Shown: positions 1-8,950 of the stretch, piece by piece
How positions within the stretch are numbered: the stretch's first letter is position 1
Layout of the letters: each line of letters begins with the position of its first letter
NCBI GenBank assembly: GCA_002162955.1
Contig: MABD01000041.1
Span: 1 to 64,000, forward strand
Origin: Gammaproteobacteria bacterium 45_16_T64
GTDB lineage: Bacteria > Pseudomonadota > Gammaproteobacteria > Pseudomonadales > Ketobacteraceae
DNA length: 64,000 nucleotides
Reading direction: 5' to 3'
The notes under the pieces: model-generated
Databases searched by the model: none
What the model was told of the DNA's origin: nothing
Seen by the model: only the letters and a program-made list of their open reading frames with translations
Translations under genes and position numbers: made by a program

Positions 1-10
1 ATTATGTGAC

Positions 11-78
11 AAAGCCTGAATCCTTATAGCTATAACGTTTGTTCGCACTCACATTATATCTATTTAGATTCAGGCTTT
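11..78. repeat. 12-bp perfect inverted repeat with long spacer
   Basis: The 12 bases at 11-22 (aaagcctgaatc) are the exact reverse complement of 67-78. The 44-base spacer is AT-rich. It could form a stem ending in a short T stretch (76-81), but the long loop makes a classical terminator doubtful. It may close a gene lying left of the window. What it does is not known. Confidence 0.5.
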
Positions 79-216
79 CTTATTTAGTCACTCACTGTGG
101 GACAGCAGTGGCTTAAGGCGGTTTTTATCATTTTATCCCCCAAAAGATAGATAGTACTCATTTTTTTATATCGTTAAGGTATGTTCACTCAAAAAAGAAA
201 AACAGGGGTGGGCACA

Positions 217-954
217 ATGACGGCATATGCGAATTCGATTAATTATCTCATTGGTGATGTAAGCTTAGATCACCATCATAGCTATCCGGCTGATGATAAG
301 ACGCACGACACTCGTAAACTAACCAGCATAGAACTTATTCAAATACACTTGGAATATGCTGAACATAGACTTCGCAGAAAAGATATCTCTCACCTCAGCG
401 AATCTCAAACCAGCAACAGAAGCAAAGCCATACAGGTATTGCGCCGCTATCGTCTTAACGGTATTTTTCCTAAGCATGATGATAACTACCTATTCTCAGA
501 AGCCCGCCGTCCGCGTTTTATAGATCACAGAAATGTGCACTGTGCCGTGGGACATATGATAAAAGAAACCGTCGGTGAAACTCTCGCAAAGGATATTAAT
601 AGCCAATTTGAATACGCTTACGTTCATGAAATGGAATACCAACCGCTAAGAGACTGGGCAACGGTACACGGTCTAGATATCGATGAATGTAGAATGATTC
701 AACCGCAGTATTTACCAGAAATTAATTGCCCAATTTTTATGTCACTCACAGAACAAGGACATACAGAAAAGCTGGCGATCCTGCGGCAATATCGAGATAA
801 CCAATTAACGCGATCCCTCATCGGCCGCATCGTAATCCGCACATATTATCTTTCCTGCCACGTAACCGGTCCATTGGCGCGCCGCAGCCCACAGTTTCGT
901 CGCACATTATCCAGATTACTGACTCCGATCGTGGATAACGTAGAGACTAAGTAA
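217..954 (+). CDS. CFI-box-CTERM-like protein of unknown function
   Basis: The protein combines two recognisable parts. Residues about 75-175 of the longest frame carry the pattern of conserved RRYR, FPKHDD, PRFIDHRNVHCAVGHM, INSQFEYAYVHEM and IQPQY segments found upstream of the CFI-box in many bacterial proteins. The C-terminal 60 residues (RDNQLTRSLIGRIVIRTYY...GPLARRSP) resemble the CFI-box C-terminal domain, which ends with an LLTPIV segment. No biochemical role is known for either part. I chose the ATG at 217 because AGGGG lies 7-12 bases upstream; the in-frame ATG at 181 adds 12 residues but has no spaced ribosome site. The gene stands alone, followed by a perfect 14-bp stem-loop. No signal peptide or membrane segment is evident, so it is probably cytoplasmic. 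Confidence 0.7.
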   Translation: MTAYANSINYLIGDVSLDHHHSYPADDKTHDTRKLTSIELIQIHLEYAEHRLRRKDISHLSESQTSNRSKAIQVLRRYRLNGIFPKHDDNYLFSEARRPRFIDHRNVHCAVGHMIKETVGETLAKDINSQFEYAYVHEMEYQPLRDWATVHGLDIDECRMIQPQYLPEINCPIFMSLTEQGHTEKLAILRQYRDNQLTRSLIGRIVIRTYYLSCHVTGPLARRSPQFRRTLSRLLTPIVDNVETK

Positions 955-968
955 CCATACACCTGCAC

Positions 969-1014
969 CATGGACCGTAGAGGAATGATACCTCCAATAA
1001 CTCTACGGTCCATG
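969..1014 (+). terminator. Strong stem-loop after the CFI-box gene
   Basis: A perfect 14-bp stem (969-982 pairing with 1001-1014, catggaccgtagag) encloses an 18-base loop, 15 bases after the preceding stop. It lacks a following T-run, so it may stop transcription poorly or protect the mRNA 3' end. Confidence 0.5.
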
Positions 1015-1154
1015 CGACATCTGAGCACCTACATTTATTCATTCGACAAATAACACTCTTAAGTAATATCAATTAGACAGATAAAATACTCTCCTCTACG
1101 CTCTTAACCACTGCTTTCTTCTCTCTATTCAACATACAACGGAGAATGATTAAT

Positions 1155-1856
1155 ATGGTGATGACCGTAGAATCAATGAATACCTTCCGACAAAAATACC
1201 GTGAGAATATAGCGCCCCGTTACAGTGGTGCGCACCACATGCTTGCCGTTAGCAGCGTGAGTTTGGCGGTCATTATCTATGCATTATTCCAAGTCTCGGA
1301 GCCAAGTTATCTCGAATGGTCGATTTTTCCTCTCACGATGGTAATCGTCAATTTTGCCGAATATTATGCCCACCGCTGGCTTGGTCACACAAAAACACGT
1401 TTAGGTAAGTTATTCTACAGCCGACACACTGGCGACCATCACTCCTTTTTTCTACAGGAGTACATGAGCTACCAATCGTCACGGGATTGGCGTGTCGTGC
1501 TGTTTCCTGTATTTCTTATATTCGCGTTTATTGCTGGCCTAATTTTACCCCCCGGTTACCTATTGATGAACCACGCGTCAGAAAACGTCGCCTACCTTTA
1601 TGCTGCTGCGGGAATAACCGGTTATCTATTCTACGAAGTGATGCACTTTAGCTATCACGTTCCCGAGAAGTCCATTGAAGAACGTCTATTCCTGTGGATC
1701 CCCGGCTGGAAATCCATGCGCCAAATACACCGGCTACACCATGATCGAAACCGAATGGCGCAACGTAATTTTAATATTACTTTGCCAATTTTCGATATCT
1801 TATTAGGTACACTCTATTGGGAACCCTTACCCAAAAAACCATCCATTAGCGATTGA
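1155..1856 (+). CDS. Sterol desaturase/fatty acid hydroxylase superfamily membrane protein
   Basis: A diiron membrane oxygenase of the FA_hydroxylase superfamily. The histidine clusters that bind iron in this superfamily are visible in order: AHRWLGH, HTGDHH, HFSYH and HRLHHD, followed by the usual NFNITLPIFDILLGTLYW tail. Hydrophobic stretches near residues 30-50, 60-75, 115-140 and 150-170 fit an inner-membrane enzyme. The substrate is not evident; sterol, carotenoid or fatty-acyl hydroxylation are all known in the superfamily. The ATG at 1155 has GGAGA nine bases upstream and is preferred over the ATG at 1146, which abuts that site. The 3' end overlaps the convergent methyltransferase gene by 43 bp. 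Confidence 0.8.
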   Translation: MVMTVESMNTFRQKYRENIAPRYSGAHHMLAVSSVSLAVIIYALFQVSEPSYLEWSIFPLTMVIVNFAEYYAHRWLGHTKTRLGKLFYSRHTGDHHSFFLQEYMSYQSSRDWRVVLFPVFLIFAFIAGLILPPGYLLMNHASENVAYLYAAAGITGYLFYEVMHFSYHVPEKSIEERLFLWIPGWKSMRQIHRLHHDRNRMAQRNFNITLPIFDILLGTLYWEPLPKKPSISD

Positions 1857-2563
1857 TAACTCAATAAAGCGCGCTTAGCGTTCTGGTGGACGCCGTCGTC
1901 ATTTCGCGCCTCTCCCTGGGACTCTCTTTCAAAATGTCGAATTCTACCTTGAAGGTAATGCAAATGATCCGGGTTTTGAAGGTCCCACATCTCTCCCACA
2001 TCCGACAGCTCCCTCCCAGCCTCCTTCAAAACCGTCACATGAATGATTTCATAGTGACGTTTCTTCTCAGTGACCAATATTTCATCAAGCAAGTAAAATC
2101 CTTTCGCCTGTAAATAACTCCGAACCTCAAAATTCCCTCGAGTTGCGCACACCATAAAGTCGATCGCGACCGCTGAATTATTTGTTAATATATCTTCGAT
2201 GATAGTCTGTACATTGGTACCGGTGACACCAGCAATGATAACCAAATGATTTTTATCAGAAATAAAGTTTAGCTCGCCTGCATCCGCAGTAATAACCTGA
2301 TAATTATCCACGTCCAATTCACCTAAACGACTCAACAGTCTATCGGTAATATGAGGTACCTGATCCACAAAAAGGAACTGGCCATGCAGCTTATGTAAGA
2401 GCATTTTGGTTCCTAAGTAACCATGATCACAACAACAATCCCACACGCAATCATAGCGCTTCGACAATTGGGCATCGTGCACCCGCATAAAAATAGACTC
2501 TAAACGTAAACCCAATTCTTTTGATGACTGCTCAGACAACTTCATAAAATCCACAACATACAT
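1814..2563 (-). CDS. TrmK-like SAM-dependent methyltransferase
   Basis: A class I SAM-dependent methyltransferase resembling the tRNA (adenine-N1) methyltransferase family TrmK (PF04816). The SAM-binding motif I appears as DCCCDHGYLGTKML near residues 43-56, the acidic motif II as FLFVDQVP, and the downstream segments VIIAGVTGTN and CATRGNFEVRSYL match the family layout. Length (249 residues) is usual. The family methylates A22 of tRNA in Bacillus; the role in gammaproteobacteria is not established, so the substrate is inferred. An in-frame ATG at 2545 is an alternative start; neither has a good ribosome site. It is divergent from the wax ester synthase gene and overlaps the sterol-desaturase-like gene tail to tail. 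Confidence 0.75.
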   Translation of the reverse strand: MYVVDFMKLSEQSSKELGLRLESIFMRVHDAQLSKRYDCVWDCCCDHGYLGTKMLLHKLHGQFLFVDQVPHITDRLLSRLGELDVDNYQVITADAGELNFISDKNHLVIIAGVTGTNVQTIIEDILTNNSAVAIDFMVCATRGNFEVRSYLQAKGFYLLDEILVTEKKRHYEIIHVTVLKEAGRELSDVGEMWDLQNPDHLHYLQGRIRHFERESQGEARNDDGVHQNAKRALLSYQSLMDGFLGKGSQ

Positions 2564-2667
2564 TTTTTAATAGACAGTCCACTAGTATATCGTCCAAGCG
2601 GACGACGGCAACTCCCGAACCTTGGGCTACACTTCTACACTCATCAACGGTAGGGATACAAAACACC

Positions 2668-4128
2668 ATGAGACCGCTCAGCCCTGTAGACGCCACTTTT
2701 CTTCGTATGGAATCCAAGCGAACCCCAATGCACGTTGGGGCATTATTAACCTTCAAATTACCAAACGATGCGCCACCGGAATTCGTACAGCAATTAGCAG
2801 AAAAAATGCGTACCCGTTCATTTATGCCTGAACCCTTTGGCTTCAAATTAGCCGGAGGAGTGTTATCCAAAATATCACCTGCCTGGGTCGAAGCAGAGGT
2901 CGACATTGACTACCACCTTCGCCACTCAGCATTACCCTACCCAGGTTGCGAAAGAGAGTTAGGTCAATTAGTTGAACGGCTACACTCCCACCCATTGGAT
3001 TTGAGCCGGCCGTTATGGGAATGCCATTTAATTGAAGGGCTAGAAAACAGCCGCTTCGCAATCTACTTTAAAGCTCACCATTGTGCGATTGATGGCATGG
3101 GTGCCGTTGGCATGGTGAACAAATGGTTATCCGATGACCCCGACAGCCAGGATGGTTCAGGCCCCTGGATGCTTGGTGCTAAGGGCGAAGACAACACAAC
3201 TGATAAAAAGACTTCGCTAATCCAACGACTCACTAAACCCGCTAAATCGATATCGAAGCAAGCGGTGGGTCTTAAGGACCTTATGGTTGGCTTAAGCAAA
3301 ATGGCACAAGGCCCCGATAGCGGTGCTCGCATGGCGTTAACCACACCACGCAGTTTATTCAATAAGCCGGTATCACAACAACGGCGTTTGGGAACCCAAA
3401 TGCTAGAGCTGGCCCGTATAAAGGCCATATCTAAAGCCACAAAAACCACATCCAACGACGTACTACTTGCTGTTTGTGGCAGCGCTATACGACGCTACTT
3501 ACAAGAAACTTCCCCTGTTGATGAATCATTATTGGCATCCGTACCGATGGGTTTAAAACGTTCTGCCGGTAAAGGTGGCAATGCAGTAGCAGGGTTTGTG
3601 GTTCCTCTCGGTACAGACCTAGAAGATCCGCTGCAGCGACTACAAATTATTCACCGTGTGACCAAGCGCAGCAAACGTGAAATCCTGGAAATGACACCGG
3701 TTGCCCAACAACAGTTAGCACTATTGGGGTTATCACCGTTTGTTGCTGGCCAGATGCTCGGCATTTTACCGAAGATACCACCACTCTTTAATTTTGTTGT
3801 GTCCAACGTGGTGCTTTCCAAAGGGCCACTCTATCTCATGGGCGCAGAGCTAGAAGCCATGTATCCGGTGTCCTTTTTGTTTGATGGCTACGCCATCAAT
3901 ATCACCCTAGTAGGTTATAACGACCACGTCGCGATCGGATTCTTAGGTTGCAGAGAAGCAGTACCCAGCTTGCAGCGTTTAGCAGTCTATACCGGTGACG
4001 CGTTAACAGAGCTAGAGCACCGTTTATCCGATCAGGAACAAGTGAAACCAACAGCATCCAAGCCAAAAGAGACACCTGCGGAATCACCCGCAAAAACTAA
4101 CGCGAAAAAAGAAGAAGCTATCGAATAG
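2668..4128 (+). CDS. Wax ester synthase/diacylglycerol acyltransferase (WS/DGAT)
   Basis: Joins an acyl-CoA to a fatty alcohol or diacylglycerol to make wax esters or triacylglycerol storage lipid. The catalytic HHxxxDG motif is HHCAIDG at residues 137-143; the N-terminal MRPLSPVDATFLRMES, the PLW motif (DLSRPLWECHLIEG) and the TSNDVLLAVCGSAIRRYL segment are all typical of the family. Length (486) is normal apart from a C-terminal tail of about 30 residues rich in Lys, Pro, Ala and Glu, which is probably disordered. The gene has its own terminator at 4144-4182 and is divergent from the TrmK-like gene. It fits the many lipid-degradation genes elsewhere in the window as the storage arm. Confidence 0.92.
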   Translation: MRPLSPVDATFLRMESKRTPMHVGALLTFKLPNDAPPEFVQQLAEKMRTRSFMPEPFGFKLAGGVLSKISPAWVEAEVDIDYHLRHSALPYPGCERELGQLVERLHSHPLDLSRPLWECHLIEGLENSRFAIYFKAHHCAIDGMGAVGMVNKWLSDDPDSQDGSGPWMLGAKGEDNTTDKKTSLIQRLTKPAKSISKQAVGLKDLMVGLSKMAQGPDSGARMALTTPRSLFNKPVSQQRRLGTQMLELARIKAISKATKTTSNDVLLAVCGSAIRRYLQETSPVDESLLASVPMGLKRSAGKGGNAVAGFVVPLGTDLEDPLQRLQIIHRVTKRSKREILEMTPVAQQQLALLGLSPFVAGQMLGILPKIPPLFNFVVSNVVLSKGPLYLMGAELEAMYPVSFLFDGYAINITLVGYNDHVAIGFLGCREAVPSLQRLAVYTGDALTELEHRLSDQEQVKPTASKPKETPAESPAKTNAKKEEAIE

Positions 4129-4143
4129 CGCCGTTGGATAGTT

Positions 4144-4182
4144 AAAAAAGGCTGATGCACTCTCACCGCATCGGCCTTTTTT
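4144..4182 (+). terminator. Rho-independent terminator of the WS/DGAT gene
   Basis: A stem pairing 4144-4158 with 4168-4182 (one G-T wobble) encloses a 9-base loop and ends in six T residues. It lies 15 bases after the stop codon. Confidence 0.9.
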
Positions 4183-4290
4183 ATTGCTCACGTTAATCTT
4201 AGATACATCTTTTATGCATTATCGTTTGGAATAGTCAGTACAATTCCCATAAGCTAGAGGAAAACAGCCAACAAACATAAGAATAACGTT

Positions 4291-5025
4291 ATGGATACCC
4301 TATATATTACCGGTGCAGGTGTTAGCGCCGAAAGTGGAATACCCACCTTTCGCGGCGAAGATGGTTTCTGGACTATTGGCAGTAAAAATTATACGCCTCA
4401 AGAAATGGCCACTCGCGCCATGTATGAGAATAATCCAGCAGAATTCTTATCCTGGTATTACCACCGTTTTGCCACCTATCGTAACCATGGGCCGAATGCG
4501 GTGCACTACTGGCTCGCAGATAAAAACCTTATCACCCAAAATATTGACGGGCTTGATGGCAAAGCAGGTAATAAAAATTACATCGCCATTCATGGCCGTC
4601 TTGACCAAATGACGCTTTATCATCAACAAGGTGAAAACGTATCGCTACTCTCAACACCCTGGGACGATATCGATGAAACACAACTCGTTGAATCTCTATT
4701 CTCTACATTTAATATAGACACAACATCCCAACGACCTAAGATTGATGCGTCCTTTAAGCCCTATGTTCTGTTATTTGATGAGTACTACACGGAATTGTAT
4801 CGAATTACCGAAGCACAACAGCGCATGCGAAGTGCAGAACGCATTATTTTTATTGGTACATCATTCAGTGTGAACATCACTCAAATGGCCTTAGATATTG
4901 CAATGAAAAAAAAGACACCGATTGAGATCGTTGACCCTAATGCCATTATGATCCCTTACGGCGGCGTAACCTATCACCGTATGACGGCCTCAGAGTACAT
5001 TCGAAAAATTGATGATGAAAGCTAG
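4291..5025 (+). CDS. Sir2-family (sirtuin) protein lacking zinc cysteines
   Basis: Sirtuins are NAD-dependent protein deacylases or related NAD-using enzymes. The NAD-binding GAGVSAESGIPTFRG motif (residues 8-22), TQNIDGLDG with the following catalytic-His segment AIHGRL, and the late GTSFSVN and IVDPN motifs are intact. The four zinc-binding cysteines between the His and the next conserved block are absent; the whole 244-residue protein contains no cysteine. The segment KPYVLLFDEYY takes the place of the usual RPHVVWFGE. This marks a zinc-free sirtuin subgroup; activity and target cannot be predicted. It ends 2 bp from the convergent PP2C-kinase gene. Confidence 0.85.
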   Translation: MDTLYITGAGVSAESGIPTFRGEDGFWTIGSKNYTPQEMATRAMYENNPAEFLSWYYHRFATYRNHGPNAVHYWLADKNLITQNIDGLDGKAGNKNYIAIHGRLDQMTLYHQQGENVSLLSTPWDDIDETQLVESLFSTFNIDTTSQRPKIDASFKPYVLLFDEYYTELYRITEAQQRMRSAERIIFIGTSFSVNITQMALDIAMKKKTPIEIVDPNAIMIPYGGVTYHRMTASEYIRKIDDES

Positions 5026-5027
5026 TC

Positions 5028-6782
5028 TCACATCAAGTTAAAATATAACGATACCAGTAGCGCTAATAATAATACGCCAGAACTTACTTGCCAAAAAAAG
5101 ACCGGGTCTTTATCCATTAACGTTGAGCTATAGCTCTTCCTATATTTTGGATTTGGATGGGTAAGTTCATGCAAAAACTCAGAGATATCTTCATAACGCC
5201 TGGAGGGGTCAAAGCGTAATGCTTTTTTAACGGCGCCGTCTACCCATATGGGTACCAACGGGTTTAGCTCATCACTTGGAATGTACTTTGTTTTAAGGTA
5301 TGCCCTTGTGGTCTTACATTCTGACAGCTTGCCTTCAAACGGTTTTTTCCCCGTCAACATTTCAAACACAATCACCGCCAGTGAAAATATATCGGATTGG
5401 GCCGTACTCACACCTCGCAACACCACTTCTGGTGCTGAATAACTCGCAGTCCCTAACACACCGTCTCGTTCCAACGGCGTACTTATCTCTGCAATACCAC
5501 TGATATAACATGAGCCAAAATCAATAATTTTAGCCTCGCCGTGCTTATCAATCATGATATTCCCAGGTTTGATATCCTGGTGCAATGTTTCCCTACGGTG
5601 TAATGCCCGCAAACCCTTAATAATTTGCTCCACCAAATAAATAACATCTTGCACTGGCGGCTTCGGGTTTTCTTTAATCCATCGCGCGAGGGTAATCCCT
5701 TCAATATGCTCAGTAAGATAATACAAGAAGTTCTTTTTCTTATTGGTCTCAACCACTTTAACAACGTGTGGATTATTTATTCTACTGCCAATCCAGCTTT
5801 CGACAATAAAACGCTCAATGTAGGCCGGTTCATCTTCGTAATTGACCGACGGTGTCTTCATGCAATATTGTTTATCTGTCGCGATATCTTGCACGAGATA
5901 CACTTGACTACGGCTGCTTTCATGTAGAGTTTTAATAACGTTGTAACCATCTAACGTCATGCCCGGCTCTAGATTCGGGGGAAACGGCAATGTTGTTAAC
6001 TTCTGGTACACGTCATCAATATTCTGTGACGGAAGGCAATCTACACGCAATACCTGACAGCTGAGGTTATCACCACTATCATTTTCCAGTGCTTGAGTTA
6101 TTAACGTCTGACAGCAGAGCTCTAGTTGCTCTTCTTTTGCCGACTGACCTGCAACCGAAACCAACGCCCGGCGAATATCACCATCGTTAACAAAATCATG
6201 AATGCCATCGGTACTCAGGAAAAAAATATCCCCTACATCAATATCAACGCTGCGATAGTCCACGTCTAACTTAACATCCAACCCCATGGCACGTGCTAAA
6301 TAGGACTGCGTGTCATTAATATAGGTAGAATGATCACGAGTGAGCTGCTCGAGTTCACCTGCCCGCAGACGATAAATTCGTGTATCGCCGACGTGAAAAA
6401 TATGCGCAGTATGGGATTTAAAAATAACGCTGCTTAAGGTACTGACGTAACCTTTTTGTGCATCGGTAAATCGACGACCTTGGGAATACAACCAACGATT
6501 AAGAGCGGTCAGTACTTGGGTTGTCGACTTACCTACACTCCAGGTATCAGGGGTTGAATAATAATCAGAAAGGAAGTTATGAACACAGGTTTCACTGGCC
6601 TCCTTTCCCGCTTCAGCGGCACTGACCCCATCAGCAATCACGGCCACCGCGCCTTTTGAACTGAGTAATTCTCCTTTTGGTATTCTGATGCCGATGGCGT
6701 CTTCGTTCTGTTCCTTTTGGCCTGCGGAGGAGCGCTGCCCCACCGTAAACGCCATATCACCTTCCAAGTGCCAACCCGACAT
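5028..6782 (-). CDS. PP2C phosphatase - Ser/Thr protein kinase fusion with C-terminal membrane anchor
   Basis: Residues about 10-250 form a PP2C-type phosphatase: the metal-binding motifs NEDAIG, VIADGVSAAEAGKE, HVGDTRIYRL, FLSTDGIHD and SGDNLSC are all present. Residues about 275-545 form an eukaryotic-type kinase: the ATP Lys in CMKTPS, catalytic loop HQDIKPGNIM, DFGSC and SAPEVV are present. The glycine loop (LHESSRSQVYLV) has no glycines and the HRD arginine is Gln, so it is a non-RD kinase. The last 20 residues are hydrophobic (WQVSSGVLLLALLVSLYFNLM), anchoring it in the inner membrane with both enzymes in the cytoplasm. Similar bifunctional proteins are often beside nitrate transport genes; here none is near. 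Starts at 6782 (GGGGA upstream) and 6755 are both plausible. Confidence 0.88.
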   Translation of the reverse strand: MSGWHLEGDMAFTVGQRSSAGQKEQNEDAIGIRIPKGELLSSKGAVAVIADGVSAAEAGKEASETCVHNFLSDYYSTPDTWSVGKSTTQVLTALNRWLYSQGRRFTDAQKGYVSTLSSVIFKSHTAHIFHVGDTRIYRLRAGELEQLTRDHSTYINDTQSYLARAMGLDVKLDVDYRSVDIDVGDIFFLSTDGIHDFVNDGDIRRALVSVAGQSAKEEQLELCCQTLITQALENDSGDNLSCQVLRVDCLPSQNIDDVYQKLTTLPFPPNLEPGMTLDGYNVIKTLHESSRSQVYLVQDIATDKQYCMKTPSVNYEDEPAYIERFIVESWIGSRINNPHVVKVVETNKKKNFLYYLTEHIEGITLARWIKENPKPPVQDVIYLVEQIIKGLRALHRRETLHQDIKPGNIMIDKHGEAKIIDFGSCYISGIAEISTPLERDGVLGTASYSAPEVVLRGVSTAQSDIFSLAVIVFEMLTGKKPFEGKLSECKTTRAYLKTKYIPSDELNPLVPIWVDGAVKKALRFDPSRRYEDISEFLHELTHPNPKYRKSYSSTLMDKDPVFFWQVSSGVLLLALLVSLYFNLM

Positions 6783-6947
6783 TCATTTCCCCAATGGCAA
6801 TGCGTTTACGCTAGCCAAGCTTTAAAATTATATCAATCTAATCTCCAGGCAAAAATCACACCACCTATATAAACCATTGATATATAAGAACAATATTCTA
6901 ACACCGATCTCAACCATGCACTACATTGAGCCAAACCATGCACCAAC

Positions 6948-7724
6948 TTAGTTAGAAAATTGACCATGTCGCCCCTTGCCGCTCTTAAACGATTTTGCCC
7001 CCGATACGGTTTCACCAGAACCCACCACCTCCATGCCTCTGGCAAATTCGTTCGCCAACGCATCATCAAGTGATTTATCCCACTGCTCATACACACTCAA
7101 CCGATCACTACGCATACACCCTTGAGGAAACTCGGCAATCTGAGTAGCCAGTTCTTCTGCCGCTTGTCGCGCAGCGCCTGTTGGTACTACTCGATTTGCC
7201 AAACCAATCGATAACGCTTCATCTGCCGCCACCGCGCGCCCAGTAAGAATTAAATCCATCGCGCGGCTCATGCCGATCAACCTTGGCAATCGGATAGTGC
7301 CACCATCAATTAACGGTACACCAAAACGCCGGCAAAACACCCCCATCACCGCGTCCTCTTCCATCACACGCATATCACACCAGGCGGCAAGTTCGATGCC
7401 TCCCGCCACCGCATGACCAGAAATTGCCGCAATCACCGGTTTGTTCAACAACATACGGGAAGGCCCCATCGGACCATCACCGTCTTCACTTAACGTATTC
7501 GCGCGTTCAGGATCTTCTGCCACCGCCGCTAAATCTGCGCCAGCACAAAATCCACCTTCTCCATACAATACCGCTACCCGCGCACTCTCATCGCTATCAA
7601 AGTCGCGAAAGGCTTGGCTTAATTCATTGGCAGTAGGGCCATCCACAGCATTACGCACCTCTGGTCTCTGTAATATAATTGTTGTCACAAAGCCCTTTTT
7701 TTCAATTCGAATATTATTCGGCAT
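6948..7724 (-). CDS. Enoyl-CoA hydratase/isomerase family protein (crotonase)
   Basis: A crotonase-fold enzyme acting on acyl-CoA. The oxyanion-hole segments GGFCAGADL and AISGHAVAGGIELAAWCDMRV are present, followed by GVFCRRFGVPLIDGGTIRLPRLIG. In this last block the residue matching the second catalytic Glu of classical enoyl-CoA hydratases appears replaced (Asp in LIDGG), so hydratase activity is not certain and isomerase or hydrolase activity is possible. Length (258) is typical. The AraC-type regulator lies 26 bp upstream on the same strand, suggesting co-transcription. Confidence 0.85.
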   Translation of the reverse strand: MPNNIRIEKKGFVTTIILQRPEVRNAVDGPTANELSQAFRDFDSDESARVAVLYGEGGFCAGADLAAVAEDPERANTLSEDGDGPMGPSRMLLNKPVIAAISGHAVAGGIELAAWCDMRVMEEDAVMGVFCRRFGVPLIDGGTIRLPRLIGMSRAMDLILTGRAVAADEALSIGLANRVVPTGAARQAAEELATQIAEFPQGCMRSDRLSVYEQWDKSLDDALANEFARGMEVVGSGETVSGAKSFKSGKGRHGQFSN

Positions 7725-7750
7725 TCATGTTCTACCTATATGTTTAGTGA

Positions 7751-8791
7751 TTAATGGGTTGAGGCCGATCGTCTCACCTCAGCCGGTGACTGTCCTTTCC
7801 AACGTCGTAAAGCACGACGAAAATTAGACGCATCGCTATACCCCAAGTGCATTGCTACCGCTTCAATATTCAACCCTGACCCGGTCAACAACTCTTCAGC
7901 CTTCTTCAGTAGGTAGGCTTCTCGTAAAGATCGAAATGACACCCCTTTATCGTTTAAACGCCGCCGCAGAGTTCGAGGGCTCAACCCTAATTGCGTCGCG
8001 ACCTGATTAAGATCCGATTTGTTATTCGGTAAAAGATGCAATTGCTGACGTACTTGGTCAATAACACCCCGTGTCTTTTGTAACTCACGATATTCGTTTT
8101 CTGCAGCGGACTCGTATTCTTTTGTCGACACCTGCTGACAAAAAAGAGACCGCGCACTCAATTCCGTCGCGGAAAAAATTAGCCTACTGTGGTCGTGTCC
8201 GAAACTCACTGATGCATTAAATACATCACCGTACTGATGCTGATAACTCGGTGTTTCATGGGCAAATTGGCATTCAATCAAATCCAAAGGTCGACCTATA
8301 ATTTGTGCGATAGTCGTCACCATACTGGCTGCGATACACTCCGTATGTAGCCGCACCGCAGGCCCATTAGCATCCACGGGAGTCGAATATTCAAAATCCA
8401 ACCGCGCGACAATTCCATCATTTGTCACATAGCCTTTCATCGGGGATTGCAATAGATCCTGATAGCGCTCAGCTGTCACCACAATATCGTTGAGAGTAGA
8501 CATAGACGCCAGCCATATTCCTACTCGATCTCTAGAAAACAAACCAATTCTGCATCCCATTTGCAGCCCAATATCACAATCAGGTAACTCTCGTCCGACG
8601 TTCGCAATAATACGAATCTGATCTTCCATCGAGAACACCAACTCACTCAGCTCTAGATCCGAGGCTCTTAAGCTCGTTTTGGATAAGCAATCCGCCAAGG
8701 TTAACCCCTCTTCCAATGCTAACTCCAACAATAATCGTGTGCGGTACGCTTGCATGGTCGCCGCCATGGGAGAAATATATGCCGCTTCCAT
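7751..8791 (-). CDS. AraC-family transcriptional regulator
   Basis: An OruR/ArgR-like AraC regulator: an N-terminal ligand-binding/dimerisation domain of about 200 residues (Arabinose_bd type, with the AERYQDLLQSP segment) and a C-terminal double helix-turn-helix at about 250-345 (NQVATQLGLSPRTLRRRL and IEAVAMHLGYSDASNFRRALRRWKGQSP). This subfamily usually controls a neighbouring lipid or aromatic catabolic gene; here the crotonase downstream or the divergent lipoprotein hydrolase are the likely targets. The ATG at 8791 has GAGG five bases upstream; the GTG at 8797 overlaps that site and is less likely. Confidence 0.9.
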   Translation of the reverse strand: MEAAYISPMAATMQAYRTRLLLELALEEGLTLADCLSKTSLRASDLELSELVFSMEDQIRIIANVGRELPDCDIGLQMGCRIGLFSRDRVGIWLASMSTLNDIVVTAERYQDLLQSPMKGYVTNDGIVARLDFEYSTPVDANGPAVRLHTECIAASMVTTIAQIIGRPLDLIECQFAHETPSYQHQYGDVFNASVSFGHDHSRLIFSATELSARSLFCQQVSTKEYESAAENEYRELQKTRGVIDQVRQQLHLLPNNKSDLNQVATQLGLSPRTLRRRLNDKGVSFRSLREAYLLKKAEELLTGSGLNIEAVAMHLGYSDASNFRRALRRWKGQSPAEVRRSASTH

Positions 8792-8950
8792 CGTCACCTC
8801 GCCCTCTTGTTCTTATTGTTCTATGTCCATAACTGACCTCAGTTTGGCCGCGCTTCACTCGCGAAGTCAAACGCTTCTTTACCTATATTGGAGGCTCCTT
8901 TCAGACTACTGATAGATCTAACAAAAAGATCCCACAATAAAGAGGATGTT

